Program-made: the position numbers and the translations under genes
The notes under the pieces: generated by a model
What the model was told of the DNA's origin: nothing
What the model saw: only the letters and a program-made list of their open reading frames with translations
Databases searched by the model: none
From: JAUIAI01 sp041396685
GTDB taxonomy: Bacteria > Pseudomonadota > Gammaproteobacteria > Burkholderiales > Burkholderiaceae_E
Direction: 5' to 3'
Length of the DNA stretch: 64,000 nucleotides
Assembly (NCBI GenBank): GCA_041396685.1
Contig: JAWKYD010000005.1
Location: 330,970 to 394,969, forward strand
Shown: one piece after another, positions 1 to 8,491 of the stretch
Numbering within the stretch: the stretch's first letter is position 1
How the letters are laid out: each line of letters starts with the position of its first letter

Positions 1-306
1 GGCATTGAACGGCAGCACGCCATGATGGCCGCTGCTGACCAGCAGATAGCCGTCCGAGGTCCAGAGCGCAATCGCCATATCGCCCAGATCGGCCTCGCCC
101 TGGCGCCCGATTTCGCCCGAGGCGCTCCGATCGGCCGCCGGCAACCCCTGGGAAGACAACACATAGCCGGCCAACGCGACCTGCTGGGTGTCGAACAGTT
201 CGTCGATCTCGTGGTTGGCGCTCAGATACGCATAGATGCCTACCGTCGCCCAGATCGCCACGGCAACCAGCATCAGCCACGCCAGAAGACGTCGTTGTAC
301 GCTCAT
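1..306 (-). CDS. Two-component sensor histidine kinase, N-terminal part (runs off the window)
   Basis: Reading the minus strand from an ATG at 306 gives at least 102 residues with no stop before the window edge. The start is MSVQRRLLAWLML, with a hydrophobic segment at about residues 7-27 that fits an inner-membrane anchor. The following stretch (HEIDELFDTQQVALAGYVL) resembles the periplasmic two-component sensor N-terminal domain found in QseC/TctE-type kinases. The ATG overlaps the stop of the response regulator gene (TGATG), so the two are translationally coupled. The kinase core (HisKA, HATPase) lies outside the window, so the assignment rests on the sensor domain and the partner. The ligand is unknown. 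Confidence 0.8.
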   Translation of the reverse strand, partial: MSVQRRLLAWLMLVAVAIWATVGIYAYLSANHEIDELFDTQQVALAGYVLSSQGLPAADRSASGEIGRQGEADLGDMAIALWTSDGYLLVSSGHHGVLPFNA

Positions 307-971
307 CAGTCGGATGCCGGTCCGAGCGCGTAGCCGACACCGCGCACCGTTCGAACGATCTCGGGCGAGATCTTGCGCCGCAGATGATGAACGAACACCT
401 CGAGCGCATTGCTTTCCGGATCACCTTCCCAGCCGTACATCTTCTCGACCAGCTGCTGGCGGCTGAGCACCCGCCCCGGGTGCCCCAGCAGGACCTCGAG
501 CAGGCCAGCCTCACGACTGGTCAGCTCGACGGGATCTCCGCGCCAGGTCACGCGGCGCGAGGCGGGATCGAACGCCAACGCGCCGTGACGCCAGACGGGC
601 TCGGCACGGCCGCGCGCGCGTCGTGTGACCGCGCGCACCCGCGCCGCCAGCTCGCGCGCCGAGACCGGCTTGACAAGATAGTCGTCGGCGCCCGTATCGA
701 GCCCGTCGATGCGGTCGTCTTCGGCGTCACGGGCAGTCAGGATCAGGATGGGTATCACCTGCTGACGGCCGCGCCATCGCCGCAGCCAGGTCAGGCCGTC
801 CAGGCCGGGCAGACCGAGGTCGAGCACCATGCAGTCGTAGTCGGCATTGCGCAGCGCCGTATCGGCGGAGTCGCCGTCACGAAACCAGTCGACCAGAAAA
901 TCCTGCGCGCACAAGCCCTCACGCAGGCCGTCGCCCAGCATTTCGTCGTCTTCGATCAGCAGCACCCGCAT
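306..971 (-). CDS. OmpR/QseB-family response regulator
   Basis: A 221-residue winged-helix response regulator. The receiver domain covers about residues 1-115, with acidic pocket D8/D9, phosphoacceptor D51 in VLDLGLPGLDG, T79 and the conserved K101 in YLVKPVSARE. The C-terminal Trans_reg_C DNA-binding domain covers about 125-219 (TSREAGLLEVLL, VFVHHLRRKI, TVRGVGYAL). The start at 971 puts the receiver motif at the usual distance from the N-terminus; a longer in-frame reading upstream has no family support. It precedes and overlaps the sensor kinase gene and is divergent from the catabolic gene at 1124. The regulon is unknown. Confidence 0.95.
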   Translation of the reverse strand: MRVLLIEDDEMLGDGLREGLCAQDFLVDWFRDGDSADTALRNADYDCMVLDLGLPGLDGLTWLRRWRGRQQVIPILILTARDAEDDRIDGLDTGADDYLVKPVSARELAARVRAVTRRARGRAEPVWRHGALAFDPASRRVTWRGDPVELTSREAGLLEVLLGHPGRVLSRQQLVEKMYGWEGDPESNALEVFVHHLRRKISPEIVRTVRGVGYALGPASD

Positions 972-1123
972 GGGGTGCAGTATAGGAGAGGCCGCCGGGT
1001 CTGCGCGTCGGCGTCGTAAGCGAGCGCCGGCGCCGGGATGGACCGGCGGGTTAAGATGCGGCGAGCAGATCATCTCGACGTCCCGATTCGCGGCGGCGTC
1101 GCGATACCCGAGAGGAGACGGAA

Positions 1124-1534
1124 ATGGCCGAATCGGCGGCATTCAAGCGCGGCCGCGAGATCCGCAGCCAGATGTTCGGCGAGGCGACCACGGCCGCCCA
1201 GATCGATGGGGCCAATGCCTTCACCGCGCCGATGCAGGCGGTGGTCACCGACTATTGCTTCGGCCAGACCTGGTCGCAACCGGGGTTGTCGCTGAAGACG
1301 CGCAGCATGATCACGCTGGCGGCGCTGGCCGCGCTGGGACGCCCGCACGAGATTCGTATCCATGTCAGGGGCGCCATCGCCAACGGCGTGACCCCCACCG
1401 AGATTCGCGACATCCTGCTGCACACCATGGTCTATGCCGGCGTACCGCTAGGTGTCGACGCCGTGCTCAATGCCGCCGAGGCCTTGCGCGAAATGGGTGT
1501 CGATCTCGACACACTCGAGCCGCCCGCCGCCTGA
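1124..1534 (+). CDS. Carboxymuconolactone decarboxylase family protein
   Basis: A 136-residue protein of the CMD/AhpD-like fold, close in size to PcaC (4-carboxymuconolactone decarboxylase). It has the PcaC-like pattern: RSQMFG near the start, TRSMITLAALAALGRPHEI in the middle, then a helix (VTPTEIRDILLHTMVYAGVP) typical of the family. It lacks the CxxC of AhpD peroxidase-type members, so a lactone decarboxylase-like role is more likely than a redox one. A strong GAGAGGAGA ribosome binding site precedes the ATG. It heads a plus-strand cluster with a beta-hydroxyacid dehydrogenase and a Baeyer-Villiger monooxygenase, which suggests breakdown of a cyclic or aromatic compound. The substrate is not evident. 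Confidence 0.85.
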   Translation: MAESAAFKRGREIRSQMFGEATTAAQIDGANAFTAPMQAVVTDYCFGQTWSQPGLSLKTRSMITLAALAALGRPHEIRIHVRGAIANGVTPTEIRDILLHTMVYAGVPLGVDAVLNAAEALREMGVDLDTLEPPAA

Positions 1535-1578
1535 CGCCGCCGGCGCCCGCGCGCCGTCTTTCGCGATACCACGACACC

Positions 1579-2499
1579 ATGAATACCCCATCGCCCAAAC
1601 GAATCGCCTTCGTCGGCATCGGCAACATGGGCACGCCCATGGCCGCCAACCTCGCCAGGGCCGGCCACGCCCTGACGCTCTACGACCTGCGTGGCGAACG
1701 CGCGGCCGGGTTGGCGGACGAACTCGGCTGCGCATCGGCCGGCGACCTGCACTCGCTCGCCCAGGGCTGCGAGATCGTCATCACCATGCTGCCCGACGAT
1801 CGCGCCGTACGTGACCTCATGCTCGGTGACGACGGCGCCGGCCTGGCCAGTCATCTCGCACCGGGCACGATCCTGGTCGACATGAGTTCGTCGGCGCCGG
1901 GCGCCACCCGCGAATTGGGCGCCGAGTTGGCCGCCCGGGGCCTGCGCATGGCCGATGCGCCCGTCTCGGGCCTGGTGCCACGCGCCCGCGAGGCTACCCT
2001 GACCATCATGCTCGGCTGTGACGACGAGGCCATGCGCGCCGAGCTCGAACCGGTGTTGCGGGCAATGGGCGAACGTGTGCTGGCGGTCGGTGGCCTGGGC
2101 TGCGGCCACGCAATGAAGGCACTGAACAACGTCGTGGCCGCAACCTGCTTCGCGGTCACCGCCGAGGCTCTGATCGCCGGCAGCCGCTTCGGCCTGGATC
2201 CGCGCACGATGATCGAAGTGCTGGACAGTTCCAGCGGCCGCAATTTCCATACTGCGACCAGCTTTCCCGGCGAGGTCCTGACCGGCCGCCATGCGAGCGG
2301 CTTCGCGCTGGCCCTGCTGGCCAAGGACGTCGGCATTGCGGCCGACCTGTGCGCCTCGCTCGGTCTGCAGACGCCGCTTGCCGAACTCAGCGCCAGGCGC
2401 TGGCGCGAGGCTGCCGATGCGCTCGCGCCCGGTGCCGACAACACCGCCGCGGCCGCGCTCTGGGCCGACCGCAACGGCATCGATCTGAGCGGCAACTGA
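1579..2499 (+). CDS. 3-hydroxyisobutyrate dehydrogenase-like NAD(P)-dependent oxidoreductase
   Basis: A 306-residue beta-hydroxyacid dehydrogenase. The N-terminal Rossmann signature FVGIGNMGTPMAANLARAGH lies at about residues 11-30. The substrate-binding segment is DAPVSG, and the catalytic lysine lies in the pattern G-H-A-M-K-A-L-N-N, as in HIBADH, GarR and related enzymes. The ATG at 1579 puts the dinucleotide fold right at the N-terminus, so longer upstream readings are unlikely. It sits 44 bases after the carboxymuconolactone decarboxylase-like gene, in the same direction. The family covers 3-hydroxyisobutyrate, tartronate semialdehyde and related substrates, and sequence alone does not choose among them. 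Confidence 0.9.
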   Translation: MNTPSPKRIAFVGIGNMGTPMAANLARAGHALTLYDLRGERAAGLADELGCASAGDLHSLAQGCEIVITMLPDDRAVRDLMLGDDGAGLASHLAPGTILVDMSSSAPGATRELGAELAARGLRMADAPVSGLVPRAREATLTIMLGCDDEAMRAELEPVLRAMGERVLAVGGLGCGHAMKALNNVVAATCFAVTAEALIAGSRFGLDPRTMIEVLDSSSGRNFHTATSFPGEVLTGRHASGFALALLAKDVGIAADLCASLGLQTPLAELSARRWREAADALAPGADNTAAAALWADRNGIDLSGN

Positions 2500-2595
2500 C
2501 AGCCTGTCCGCGGACATGGGCAGGCGCCTGCCCGCGAGATATTGATGGTCTGGCCGGTCCGGTCACCGGCCGGCGCAACGCATCTGGAGACTTTG

Positions 2596-4227
2596 ATGAC
2601 CCGATCTGCTGACAACGCCAGCGAGGTGCTCGACCTGCTCATCGTCGGCGCCGGCTTCGGCGGCATGTACATGCTGCACAAGGCACGCCAGTCCGGCTTC
2701 AGCGCCGAGGTGCTCGAGATGGCCGACGATGTCGGCGGCACCTGGTACTGGAACCGCTATCCCGGTGCACGCTGCGACATCGAGAGCCTCGAGTATTCCT
2801 ATTCGTTCGACGAAGCCCTGCAGCAGGAGTGGCGCTGGACCGAACGCTTCGCGCCTCAGCCCGAGATCCTCGCCTACGCCCGCCATGTCGCCGAGCGTTT
2901 CGATCTGCGCCGTGACATCCGCTTCCGGGTGCGCGTGGACGGCGCTCGCTTCGACGATGCCGCCGGGCTCTGGACGATCACCGGCCACGATCTCGCCGCC
3001 GACCAGGCGCTGACGGCGCGGCGCGCGCGCTTCGTGGTGATGGCAACCGGCTGTCTGTCGACTACCAATTCCCCTGACATCGCCGGCATCGACGAATTCG
3101 CGGGGCCGCGGTATCACACCGGGCAGTGGCCGCACGAAGGGGTCGACTTCACCGGCAAGCGGGTCGGCGTGATCGGCACCGGCTCATCGGCGATCCAATC
3201 GATTCCGATCATTGCTGCCCAGGCCGAGCAGGTGGTGGTGTTCCAGCGCACGCCGAACTATTCGGTACCGGCCCACAATGCGCCGCTGGACCCCGACTAC
3301 GAAGCACGCATCAAGGCCGACTACGCCGGCTTTCGCCAGCGCAACCGCGAGATGCTGCCCGCCTTCGGCGCGAACGCACCCGCACCGGAAGGCTCGGCGC
3401 TGGGCAGCGAGGTCGCGCACCGCCGCGAGGTCTTCGAGCGCTGGTGGGCGCGCGGCGGTCTTGGCTTCACCCGCGCCTTCGACGATCTCATGATCGATCG
3501 CGATGCCAACCAGCTGGCCGCGCAGTTCGTGCGCGACAAGATCCACGAGATCGTGTCCGATCCGGCGCTCGCGGCGCGGCTTTCGCCGGATCAGGTCATC
3601 GGCTGCAAGCGGCTATGTGTCGACACCGACTATTACGCCACCTACAACCGTGACAACGTTCGCCTCGTCGATCTGCGCGCAAGCCCGATCCGACGCGTGT
3701 GCGCCGAGGGTGTCGACATCGCCGACGAAACCGTCGCGCTCGATGCGCTCGTGTTGGCGACGGGCTTCGACGCGATGACCGGCACATTGCTGCGCATCGA
3801 CATCCGCGGCCGCCACGGCCAACGACTCGCCGATGCCTGGGCCAACGGCCCGCGCAATTACCTTGGCCTGATGGTCGCGGGCTTTCCCAACCTGTTCATG
3901 ATCACCGGGCCGGGCAGTCCGTCGGTGCTGACCAACATGATCATGTCGATCGAGCAACACGTCGAGTTCATCGACCAGTGCCTGACCAACATGCGCGCGC
4001 GCGGGCAATCGCGCATCGAGGCCGATTCCGCAGCCCAGGACGCCTGGGTCGAGCATGTGAACACGGTCGCCGGGGGAACGGTGTTCCCCCACTGCAACTC
4101 GTGGTACCTGGGTGCCAACGTGCCGGGCAAGGCGCGCGTATTCATGCCGCTGCTGGGCTTTCCGGCCTATGCGCAAAAGTGCCGCGAGGTGGTGGCCAGC
4201 GGCTATCAGGGTTTCGAGCTGGCCTGA
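2596..4227 (+). CDS. Flavin-containing Baeyer-Villiger monooxygenase
   Basis: A 543-residue type I Baeyer-Villiger monooxygenase, which uses FAD and NADPH to insert oxygen next to a ketone (cyclohexanone or phenylacetone monooxygenase family). The FAD-binding GAGFGG lies at residues 18-23 and the NADPH-binding GTGSSA near 196-201. The diagnostic fingerprint FxGxxxHxxxWP is present as FAGPRYHTGQWP at about 168-179. The start is set by GGAG eight bases upstream of the ATG. It closes the plus-strand catabolic cluster and converges with an MFS gene. Together with the two preceding genes it could turn a cyclic ketone into a lactone for ring opening, but the substrate is inferred only. Confidence 0.93.
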   Translation: MTRSADNASEVLDLLIVGAGFGGMYMLHKARQSGFSAEVLEMADDVGGTWYWNRYPGARCDIESLEYSYSFDEALQQEWRWTERFAPQPEILAYARHVAERFDLRRDIRFRVRVDGARFDDAAGLWTITGHDLAADQALTARRARFVVMATGCLSTTNSPDIAGIDEFAGPRYHTGQWPHEGVDFTGKRVGVIGTGSSAIQSIPIIAAQAEQVVVFQRTPNYSVPAHNAPLDPDYEARIKADYAGFRQRNREMLPAFGANAPAPEGSALGSEVAHRREVFERWWARGGLGFTRAFDDLMIDRDANQLAAQFVRDKIHEIVSDPALAARLSPDQVIGCKRLCVDTDYYATYNRDNVRLVDLRASPIRRVCAEGVDIADETVALDALVLATGFDAMTGTLLRIDIRGRHGQRLADAWANGPRNYLGLMVAGFPNLFMITGPGSPSVLTNMIMSIEQHVEFIDQCLTNMRARGQSRIEADSAAQDAWVEHVNTVAGGTVFPHCNSWYLGANVPGKARVFMPLLGFPAYAQKCREVVASGYQGFELA

Positions 4228-4257
4228 ACCGGGCGGATCGAGATGGCGCGGGGCCGC

Positions 4258-5475
4258 TCAGGCCGCCGCCGACCCGGACCGCACGTTGGCACGGTGCACG
4301 ATCAGACCGATGACCGCGAGCACCGTGCCGAGCGCGGTGAACACGGCGGTGAAACCGAGCCGCTCGACCAGGCTCGCCGACACCGCCACACCGATCGACT
4401 GGCCCACGAACAGGCTCATCGCGAAGCCGGCGATCGCGGTCCCGCGCGCCTGCGGGTGAGCCTGCGTGGCGCCGGTCTGCAGCGTGTTGTGCAGCATCGA
4501 AAAGCCGAAGCCTGCCAGCGCACAGCCTGACGCCGCCACCGGCCACATCGGTGCGAACGCCACTGCGCCGAAACCGGCCAGCAAGGCCAGGCCGCCCGCT
4601 CTGGCCATCGATGCCGGCCCGAGTCGACGGATGATGAGGCCCGCCTGGAGCGCGAACAGCAGGCCACCAACGCCGTACAGCGCAACCAGCAGGCCCGCAT
4701 GCCAGAGCGGCAACTCGAAGCGCAGATGCAGATAGGTTGGAATGAAGGCCAGGATGCCGAATGCGCTCGCCCCTTCGACCGCGACGGTCAACATCAGGAA
4801 ACGCGCGCGCGGATTGCGCAGCAGTGCCCGATAGCCGGCCATGACACCGGTGGGCTCGACACGGTGAGCACTGCCCGCCCTTGCTCGCATGCTGCGAAAC
4901 AGGCGCACGCCGGCGAAACCGAACATCGCGCTCGGCAGCAGAAAGGCGCTGCGCCAGCCGATTGCATCGGCGAACAGCCCGCCGATGACCTGCCCGGCGA
5001 TCAGGCCGGTGACCGCGGCCGCACCGAATCGGGCCAGCGTTCGCTGGCGGTCCGCCAGAGGGACCGAATCGCCGATCCAGGCGAGCGAGAGCGGGATCAA
5101 TCCCGCGCAGGCGGCACCGGTCAGGAAGCGGAAAGCGATCAGGCTGGTCGGACTCCAGGCCAGCCAGCAGGCGAGCGAACCGAGCGCGGCCACGACGGTG
5201 GCAACGGCGATCGACTCCAGCTTGCCGCGCCGGTCGCCGAGCGGCCCGTGAATCAGGCTGAACAAGCCGTAGGCGACCGCAAACGCCGTAACCACCCCGG
5301 ACAGATCGGTGATCGGGCGATCGAACTGCTCGGCGATGCGCGGCAACATCGGATCGCAGACGCGCATCGACAGCGCGCTGGCAAACGCCGCGACCGCCAG
5401 TTCGCGCAGCGTCGCGCCGACCTCGGCCTGCGGCGGCGGGTTCGCCGCCCGCGAGCTGTCTTCGCGAACAGTCAT
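4258..5475 (-). CDS. MFS transporter, drug-efflux type
   Basis: A 405-residue major facilitator protein with about 12 hydrophobic segments. The loop between segments 2 and 3 carries the family motif as LIHGPLGDRRGKLE. The N-terminal 30 residues are hydrophilic and cytoplasmic. It resembles the Bcr/AraJ-like H+ antiporters that export drugs or metabolites. It lies 9 bases downstream of the CurA-like reductase gene and is probably cotranscribed with it. It ends convergently 30 bases from the Baeyer-Villiger monooxygenase. The substrate cannot be inferred. Confidence 0.88.
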   Translation of the reverse strand: MTVREDSSRAANPPPQAEVGATLRELAVAAFASALSMRVCDPMLPRIAEQFDRPITDLSGVVTAFAVAYGLFSLIHGPLGDRRGKLESIAVATVVAALGSLACWLAWSPTSLIAFRFLTGAACAGLIPLSLAWIGDSVPLADRQRTLARFGAAAVTGLIAGQVIGGLFADAIGWRSAFLLPSAMFGFAGVRLFRSMRARAGSAHRVEPTGVMAGYRALLRNPRARFLMLTVAVEGASAFGILAFIPTYLHLRFELPLWHAGLLVALYGVGGLLFALQAGLIIRRLGPASMARAGGLALLAGFGAVAFAPMWPVAASGCALAGFGFSMLHNTLQTGATQAHPQARGTAIAGFAMSLFVGQSIGVAVSASLVERLGFTAVFTALGTVLAVIGLIVHRANVRSGSAAA

Positions 5476-5484
5476 CGCCCGGGA

Positions 5485-6498
5485 TCAGCCCACGCGGATC
5501 AGGCGTTTGCCCTGGTTCTCGCCACGATACAGACCGGCGATTGCATCGGGCGCCGACGCCACACCCTCGAGAATGTCCTCTCGCCAACGGATGTGCCCAT
5601 CGCGAATCCAGCCGGCGAGCGCCTCGCGCGCCTGCGCGTAGCGGCTGCGGTAGTCGAACACCAACAGCCCGTGCACGCTGGCGCGCTTGACGAGAATCTG
5701 GCGTTCGAGACGCGGCCCAAGCGGCACGGGATCCCAGCTGGCAACCGAGGCGGTGCCGCAGATCACGACGCGCGCATGCATGGCCAGGTGGCGATGAACC
5801 GCATCGCTGATCGCGCCGGCCGTGTTGTCGAAATAGACGTCCACGCCGTTCGGACAGGCGGCCGCCAGCGCGGCGTCGAGATCGTCGTTGCGGTAGTCGA
5901 TCGCCGCGTCGTAGCCGAACGCCTCGACGCATTGGCCGACCTTGGCCGCTCCACCGGCGATGCCCACCGACCGGCAGCCCTGCAGCTTGGCGATCTGGCC
6001 GACACAGGAACCCACGGACCCGGCCGCCGTAGAGACCACCACGGTCTGGCCGGCCTGCGGCCGGCCCAGGTCGAGCAGGCCGAAATATGCGGTGATGCCG
6101 TTCAGACCGAGCACGCCGAGATGGGCCGACAGCGGCAAGTCGGTATCGGTAATCGTGTGTTCGATGACGTCGGCATCCACCAGCGCATGTGTCTGCCAGC
6201 CGAACTGACCCGTGACGAGATCGCCGACCGCGTGCCGTGGGCTGGCCGACGCAATGACCTCACCGGCCGCGAATGCCCGCATAACCGCGCCGATCGCGAC
6301 CGGCTCCGAATAGTTGCCGACCGCGTTGACCCAGCCGCGCATGGCGGGCTCGACCGACCAATACCGGTTGCGAATCAGCACCTGGCCGGCTGCCGGTTGC
6401 TGCACGGGCCGCTCGCGAATCGCGAAGTGCTCCGCTTGCGGGATACCGACGGGCCGCGTCGCGAGCACCACCTGACGATTCGTCGATTCGTTCATCAT
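5485..6498 (-). CDS. NADP-dependent medium-chain oxidoreductase (CurA / leukotriene B4 dehydrogenase-like)
   Basis: A 337-residue zinc-independent MDR enzyme. The N-terminus (RQVVLATRPVGIPQAEHF) matches the curcumin reductase/2-alkenal reductase group, and SVEPAMRGWVNAVGNYSEPV is the usual catalytic-domain segment. The NADPH-binding AAGSVGS follows VVVSTAAG at about residue 155. No structural-zinc cysteines are present. Members reduce alpha,beta-unsaturated ketones or aldehydes. Two adjacent ATGs (6498, 6495) are possible starts. It is the first gene of a two-gene minus-strand unit with the MFS transporter, which suggests reduction and export of a reactive enone, though this is inference. Confidence 0.88.
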   Translation of the reverse strand: MMNESTNRQVVLATRPVGIPQAEHFAIRERPVQQPAAGQVLIRNRYWSVEPAMRGWVNAVGNYSEPVAIGAVMRAFAAGEVIASASPRHAVGDLVTGQFGWQTHALVDADVIEHTITDTDLPLSAHLGVLGLNGITAYFGLLDLGRPQAGQTVVVSTAAGSVGSCVGQIAKLQGCRSVGIAGGAAKVGQCVEAFGYDAAIDYRNDDLDAALAAACPNGVDVYFDNTAGAISDAVHRHLAMHARVVICGTASVASWDPVPLGPRLERQILVKRASVHGLLVFDYRSRYAQAREALAGWIRDGHIRWREDILEGVASAPDAIAGLYRGENQGKRLIRVG

Positions 6499-6627
6499 TC
6501 CTCCGTGACGGGCAGATGAGGATACAAGCTGCGGTTCGAAGAACGTCGATGTTACGCTGCCGGGATTACGCCGTGCACCCGATCACGGCGGTGCAGCGCA
6601 AATGCTCGCCATGGATGCGCAATCCAA

Positions 6628-6720
6628 AGATCGGGAACCTCGCTGCCGGCCTACCGGCAGATCGCCGACGAGGCCGGTGCAATGCCCGCGCAGCTGGCGC
6701 TCGCCTGGCTGCTCGCGCGC
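6628..6720 (+). pseudogene. Remnant of an aldo-keto reductase gene
   Basis: A stretch of 31 codons on the plus strand reads ...AYRQIADEAGAMPAQLALAWLLAR. This matches the C-terminal helix region of aldo-keto reductases (typically IAxExGxTPAQLALAWLLA). There is no start, no TIM-barrel upstream, and the reading runs straight into a terminator hairpin. It looks like the scrap of a deleted gene. The match is by eye only. Confidence 0.5.
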
Positions 6721-6724
6721 CGGA

Positions 6725-6759
6725 CGAAACGACGCCGGGCCGTTTCCGGCCCGGCGTCG
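6725..6759 (-). terminator. Rho-independent-type terminator after the HDOD gene
   Basis: A perfect 12-base GC-rich stem (6730-6741 paired with 6748-6759) with a 6-base loop lies 21 bases past the stop of the minus-strand HDOD gene. On the minus strand it is followed by GTTTC, a short T-run. It could work in both directions. Confidence 0.6.
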
Positions 6760-6779
6760 CGTCACGGCTTGCCGAAGGA

Positions 6780-7973
6780 TCAGGCGGCGTTCGATGCCGT
6801 CACGCCCGCCTCCTGCAGGGCCTGCATCAGCGCGATATTGCAGTCCTCCTGGCTGACGAAGATATCGCCGAGCGCGCGGCCGACCGACTTGCCGTTGGTG
6901 CGCTCGAGAGCGCCGACGACGTTCAGATACGGATACAACGGGCCAGAGTTCTTGACCAATGCGCTGTACACCGACTCGGGCATGGGCAAACGTTCGAACA
7001 GGGATTCGAACGACTCGTTGAACAACTTGTCGAGCAGCGAGAACACACCCATGATGAACGCCTCGTCGCGCATCTGAGCATCCGGATTGTCCTTGTTTAA
7101 ACGCTCGATCAGGAAACCCCGACGCAGCGACGCGAACATCAGCGGCTGCAGGTTTTTGTCGCGCGCGGCGGTGGCCATCAGCAGCGCCAACCACTTCCGC
7201 AGGCGCTTGTAGCCCAGCATCATCAGTGCGTGCTGAAACGACTGGATTTCCACGCGCAGTCCGAAGGCGGGCGAATTCATGTAGCGGAACAGGCGGAAGG
7301 CGAGCGCCGGATCACGTCGGACCTCCTGCTCCATCTCCGACGGATCGGCCTCGGCGCCGATCATCTGGATCAGCTTCGCGACCACGCCGAAGCTCGGATT
7401 GGCGCTGGCCCCCTCGGCCCGCTGGCTGGCATCCTTGAAAGGCCAGCCAACCACGGCGGTCGCCCCGTCCGCGAAAGCGGCCTCCATTTGCGCGATCGAG
7501 TCGACATCGGTCAGCGTGCTCGGAATCGATCGCTTCTCCTTCATGTCGTTGGCAACGGCGCCGCTGCGCCGGTTCTCGCTGACCGGCACCAGGCACATGC
7601 GGAACGCGCTGCGCTGTTCGCCGGTCAGATCGCCCAGCGGCCGCCCGCGCAGTGCCATCTGGAATCCCTTGATGTGCAGGTCGACGACCAATTCGGCCCC
7701 GGCCGGGTCGGCGAGGAAATCCGCAGGCACTTCGAACCAGAGATCGTCGCGCGGGGTCGACTGCAGCAGATGCGCGTCGGGCACACGACCGGCCAGATCC
7801 AGCAGCAGCGGCCCACCCTCGGGCCGCCAGCGGGCAGCGATCGCATCGTAGGCCTCGGCGGTCGACAACATGCCGCCGCGGTCGGGCGAAATCGAGATTC
7901 GGGTCGCGATCGGAACGCGCTTCGCATTGACGATCGGTGCATAGGTCAGCTCATGCTGGGCGAGAAAGCTCAT
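6780..7973 (-). CDS. HDOD-domain signalling protein with degenerate EAL-like N-terminus (YuxH type)
   Basis: A 397-residue protein. About residues 1-185 resemble the EAL-like part of YuxH-type proteins (PIVNAKRVPIATRISISP, VDLHIKGFQMALRGRPLGDL), but no ECL/EAL catalytic motif is visible, so cyclic-di-GMP hydrolysis is unlikely. About 200-397 form an HDOD domain: MEQEVRRDPALAFRLFRYMNSPAF, then HALMMLGYKRLRKWLALLM. This matches HDOD proteins of chemosensory and signalling pathways, which lack the HD catalytic pair. The ATG at 7973 is preferred because the family alignment starts there. It is divergent from the sulfonate operon at 8203. Its output is unknown. Confidence 0.88.
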   Translation of the reverse strand: MSFLAQHELTYAPIVNAKRVPIATRISISPDRGGMLSTAEAYDAIAARWRPEGGPLLLDLAGRVPDAHLLQSTPRDDLWFEVPADFLADPAGAELVVDLHIKGFQMALRGRPLGDLTGEQRSAFRMCLVPVSENRRSGAVANDMKEKRSIPSTLTDVDSIAQMEAAFADGATAVVGWPFKDASQRAEGASANPSFGVVAKLIQMIGAEADPSEMEQEVRRDPALAFRLFRYMNSPAFGLRVEIQSFQHALMMLGYKRLRKWLALLMATAARDKNLQPLMFASLRRGFLIERLNKDNPDAQMRDEAFIMGVFSLLDKLFNESFESLFERLPMPESVYSALVKNSGPLYPYLNVVGALERTNGKSVGRALGDIFVSQEDCNIALMQALQEAGVTASNAA

Positions 7974-8100
7974 GTCGTGCTCGGTTCGGGGAGGGATGAC
8001 GCGATGATAGGTACTGCACGGAAATCGCAATCGTCGAAATCACTTGCGCAATCAGCGCTATTTGAACAAGTGCCCGGGGAATGCCGTGTTCGATGCAGCA

Positions 8101-8182
8101 CCACCGGTATGGAGCGGCCGACCGGTGGCGGCGCCTGAGACCCCGTGCTTGCGACATAGTCATCTATATGATTCAATTGACT
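8101..8182 (+). promoter_or_regulatory. Candidate operator and promoter region of the sulfopropanediol operon
   Basis: Two inverted repeats lie in the divergent region just upstream of suyA. The first is CCACCGGT (8101-8108) paired with ACCGGTGG (8121-8128). The second is AGTCA and TGACT around an A/T-rich core (8158-8182), which contains TCATCTATATGA. HutC-type GntR proteins often bind short A/T-centred palindromes, so the GntR regulator at the end of the operon is the natural candidate to bind here. The -10 and -35 boxes cannot be placed with certainty. Confidence 0.35.
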
Positions 8183-8202
8183 TTGTCAGAGGAGATCATT
8201 CG

Positions 8203-8484
8203 ATGATTCATTTCGTAGTCCACGAAGAAGGCGACGGCGTCGGCGTGGTCGTCGTCGAGGGCGTGTCCGCCGGGCAGAAGCTCACCGGCTGGATCATGGA
8301 GGAGGACAAAGAGGTCAGCTTCAAGGCCAAGACCCCCATCCCCATCGGTCACAAACTCGCGCTGCGCGACTTCAAGGTCGGCGACACCGTCATCAAGTAC
8401 GGCGTCGACATCGGCAAGGTCGTCGCCCCCATCAAGAAGGGCGAGCATCTGCACGTCCACAACGTCAAGACCAAGCGCTGGTAA
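8203..8484 (+). CDS. suyA: (2R)-sulfolactate sulfo-lyase, alpha subunit
   Basis: A 93-residue SAF-domain protein equivalent to the N-terminal part of altronate dehydratase (UxaA). It is encoded as a separate small subunit, as in SuyA. Typical features are DGVGVVVVEGVSAGQKLTGW and the closing KVGDTVIKYGVDIGKVVAPIKKGEHLHVHNVKT. SuyAB cleaves R-sulfolactate to pyruvate and sulfite in the cytoplasm. The start is fixed by AGAGGAG eight bases before the ATG. It is followed after 7 bases by suyB and then by hpsN. That context separates it from altronate or galactarate dehydratases. Confidence 0.88.
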   Translation: MIHFVVHEEGDGVGVVVVEGVSAGQKLTGWIMEEDKEVSFKAKTPIPIGHKLALRDFKVGDTVIKYGVDIGKVVAPIKKGEHLHVHNVKTKRW

Positions 8485-8491
8485 GCAAACG

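Noticed and set aside
4142..5932. Long minus-strand reading of 596 codons across the MFS and reductase genes
   Set aside because: It is a shifted frame of two real genes, Arg-rich and without any family motif. High GC gives long chance readings.
4699..6519. Plus-strand reading of 606 codons opposite the MFS and CurA-like genes
   Set aside because: Antisense shadow with Arg/Gln/His-rich composition and no recognisable domain.
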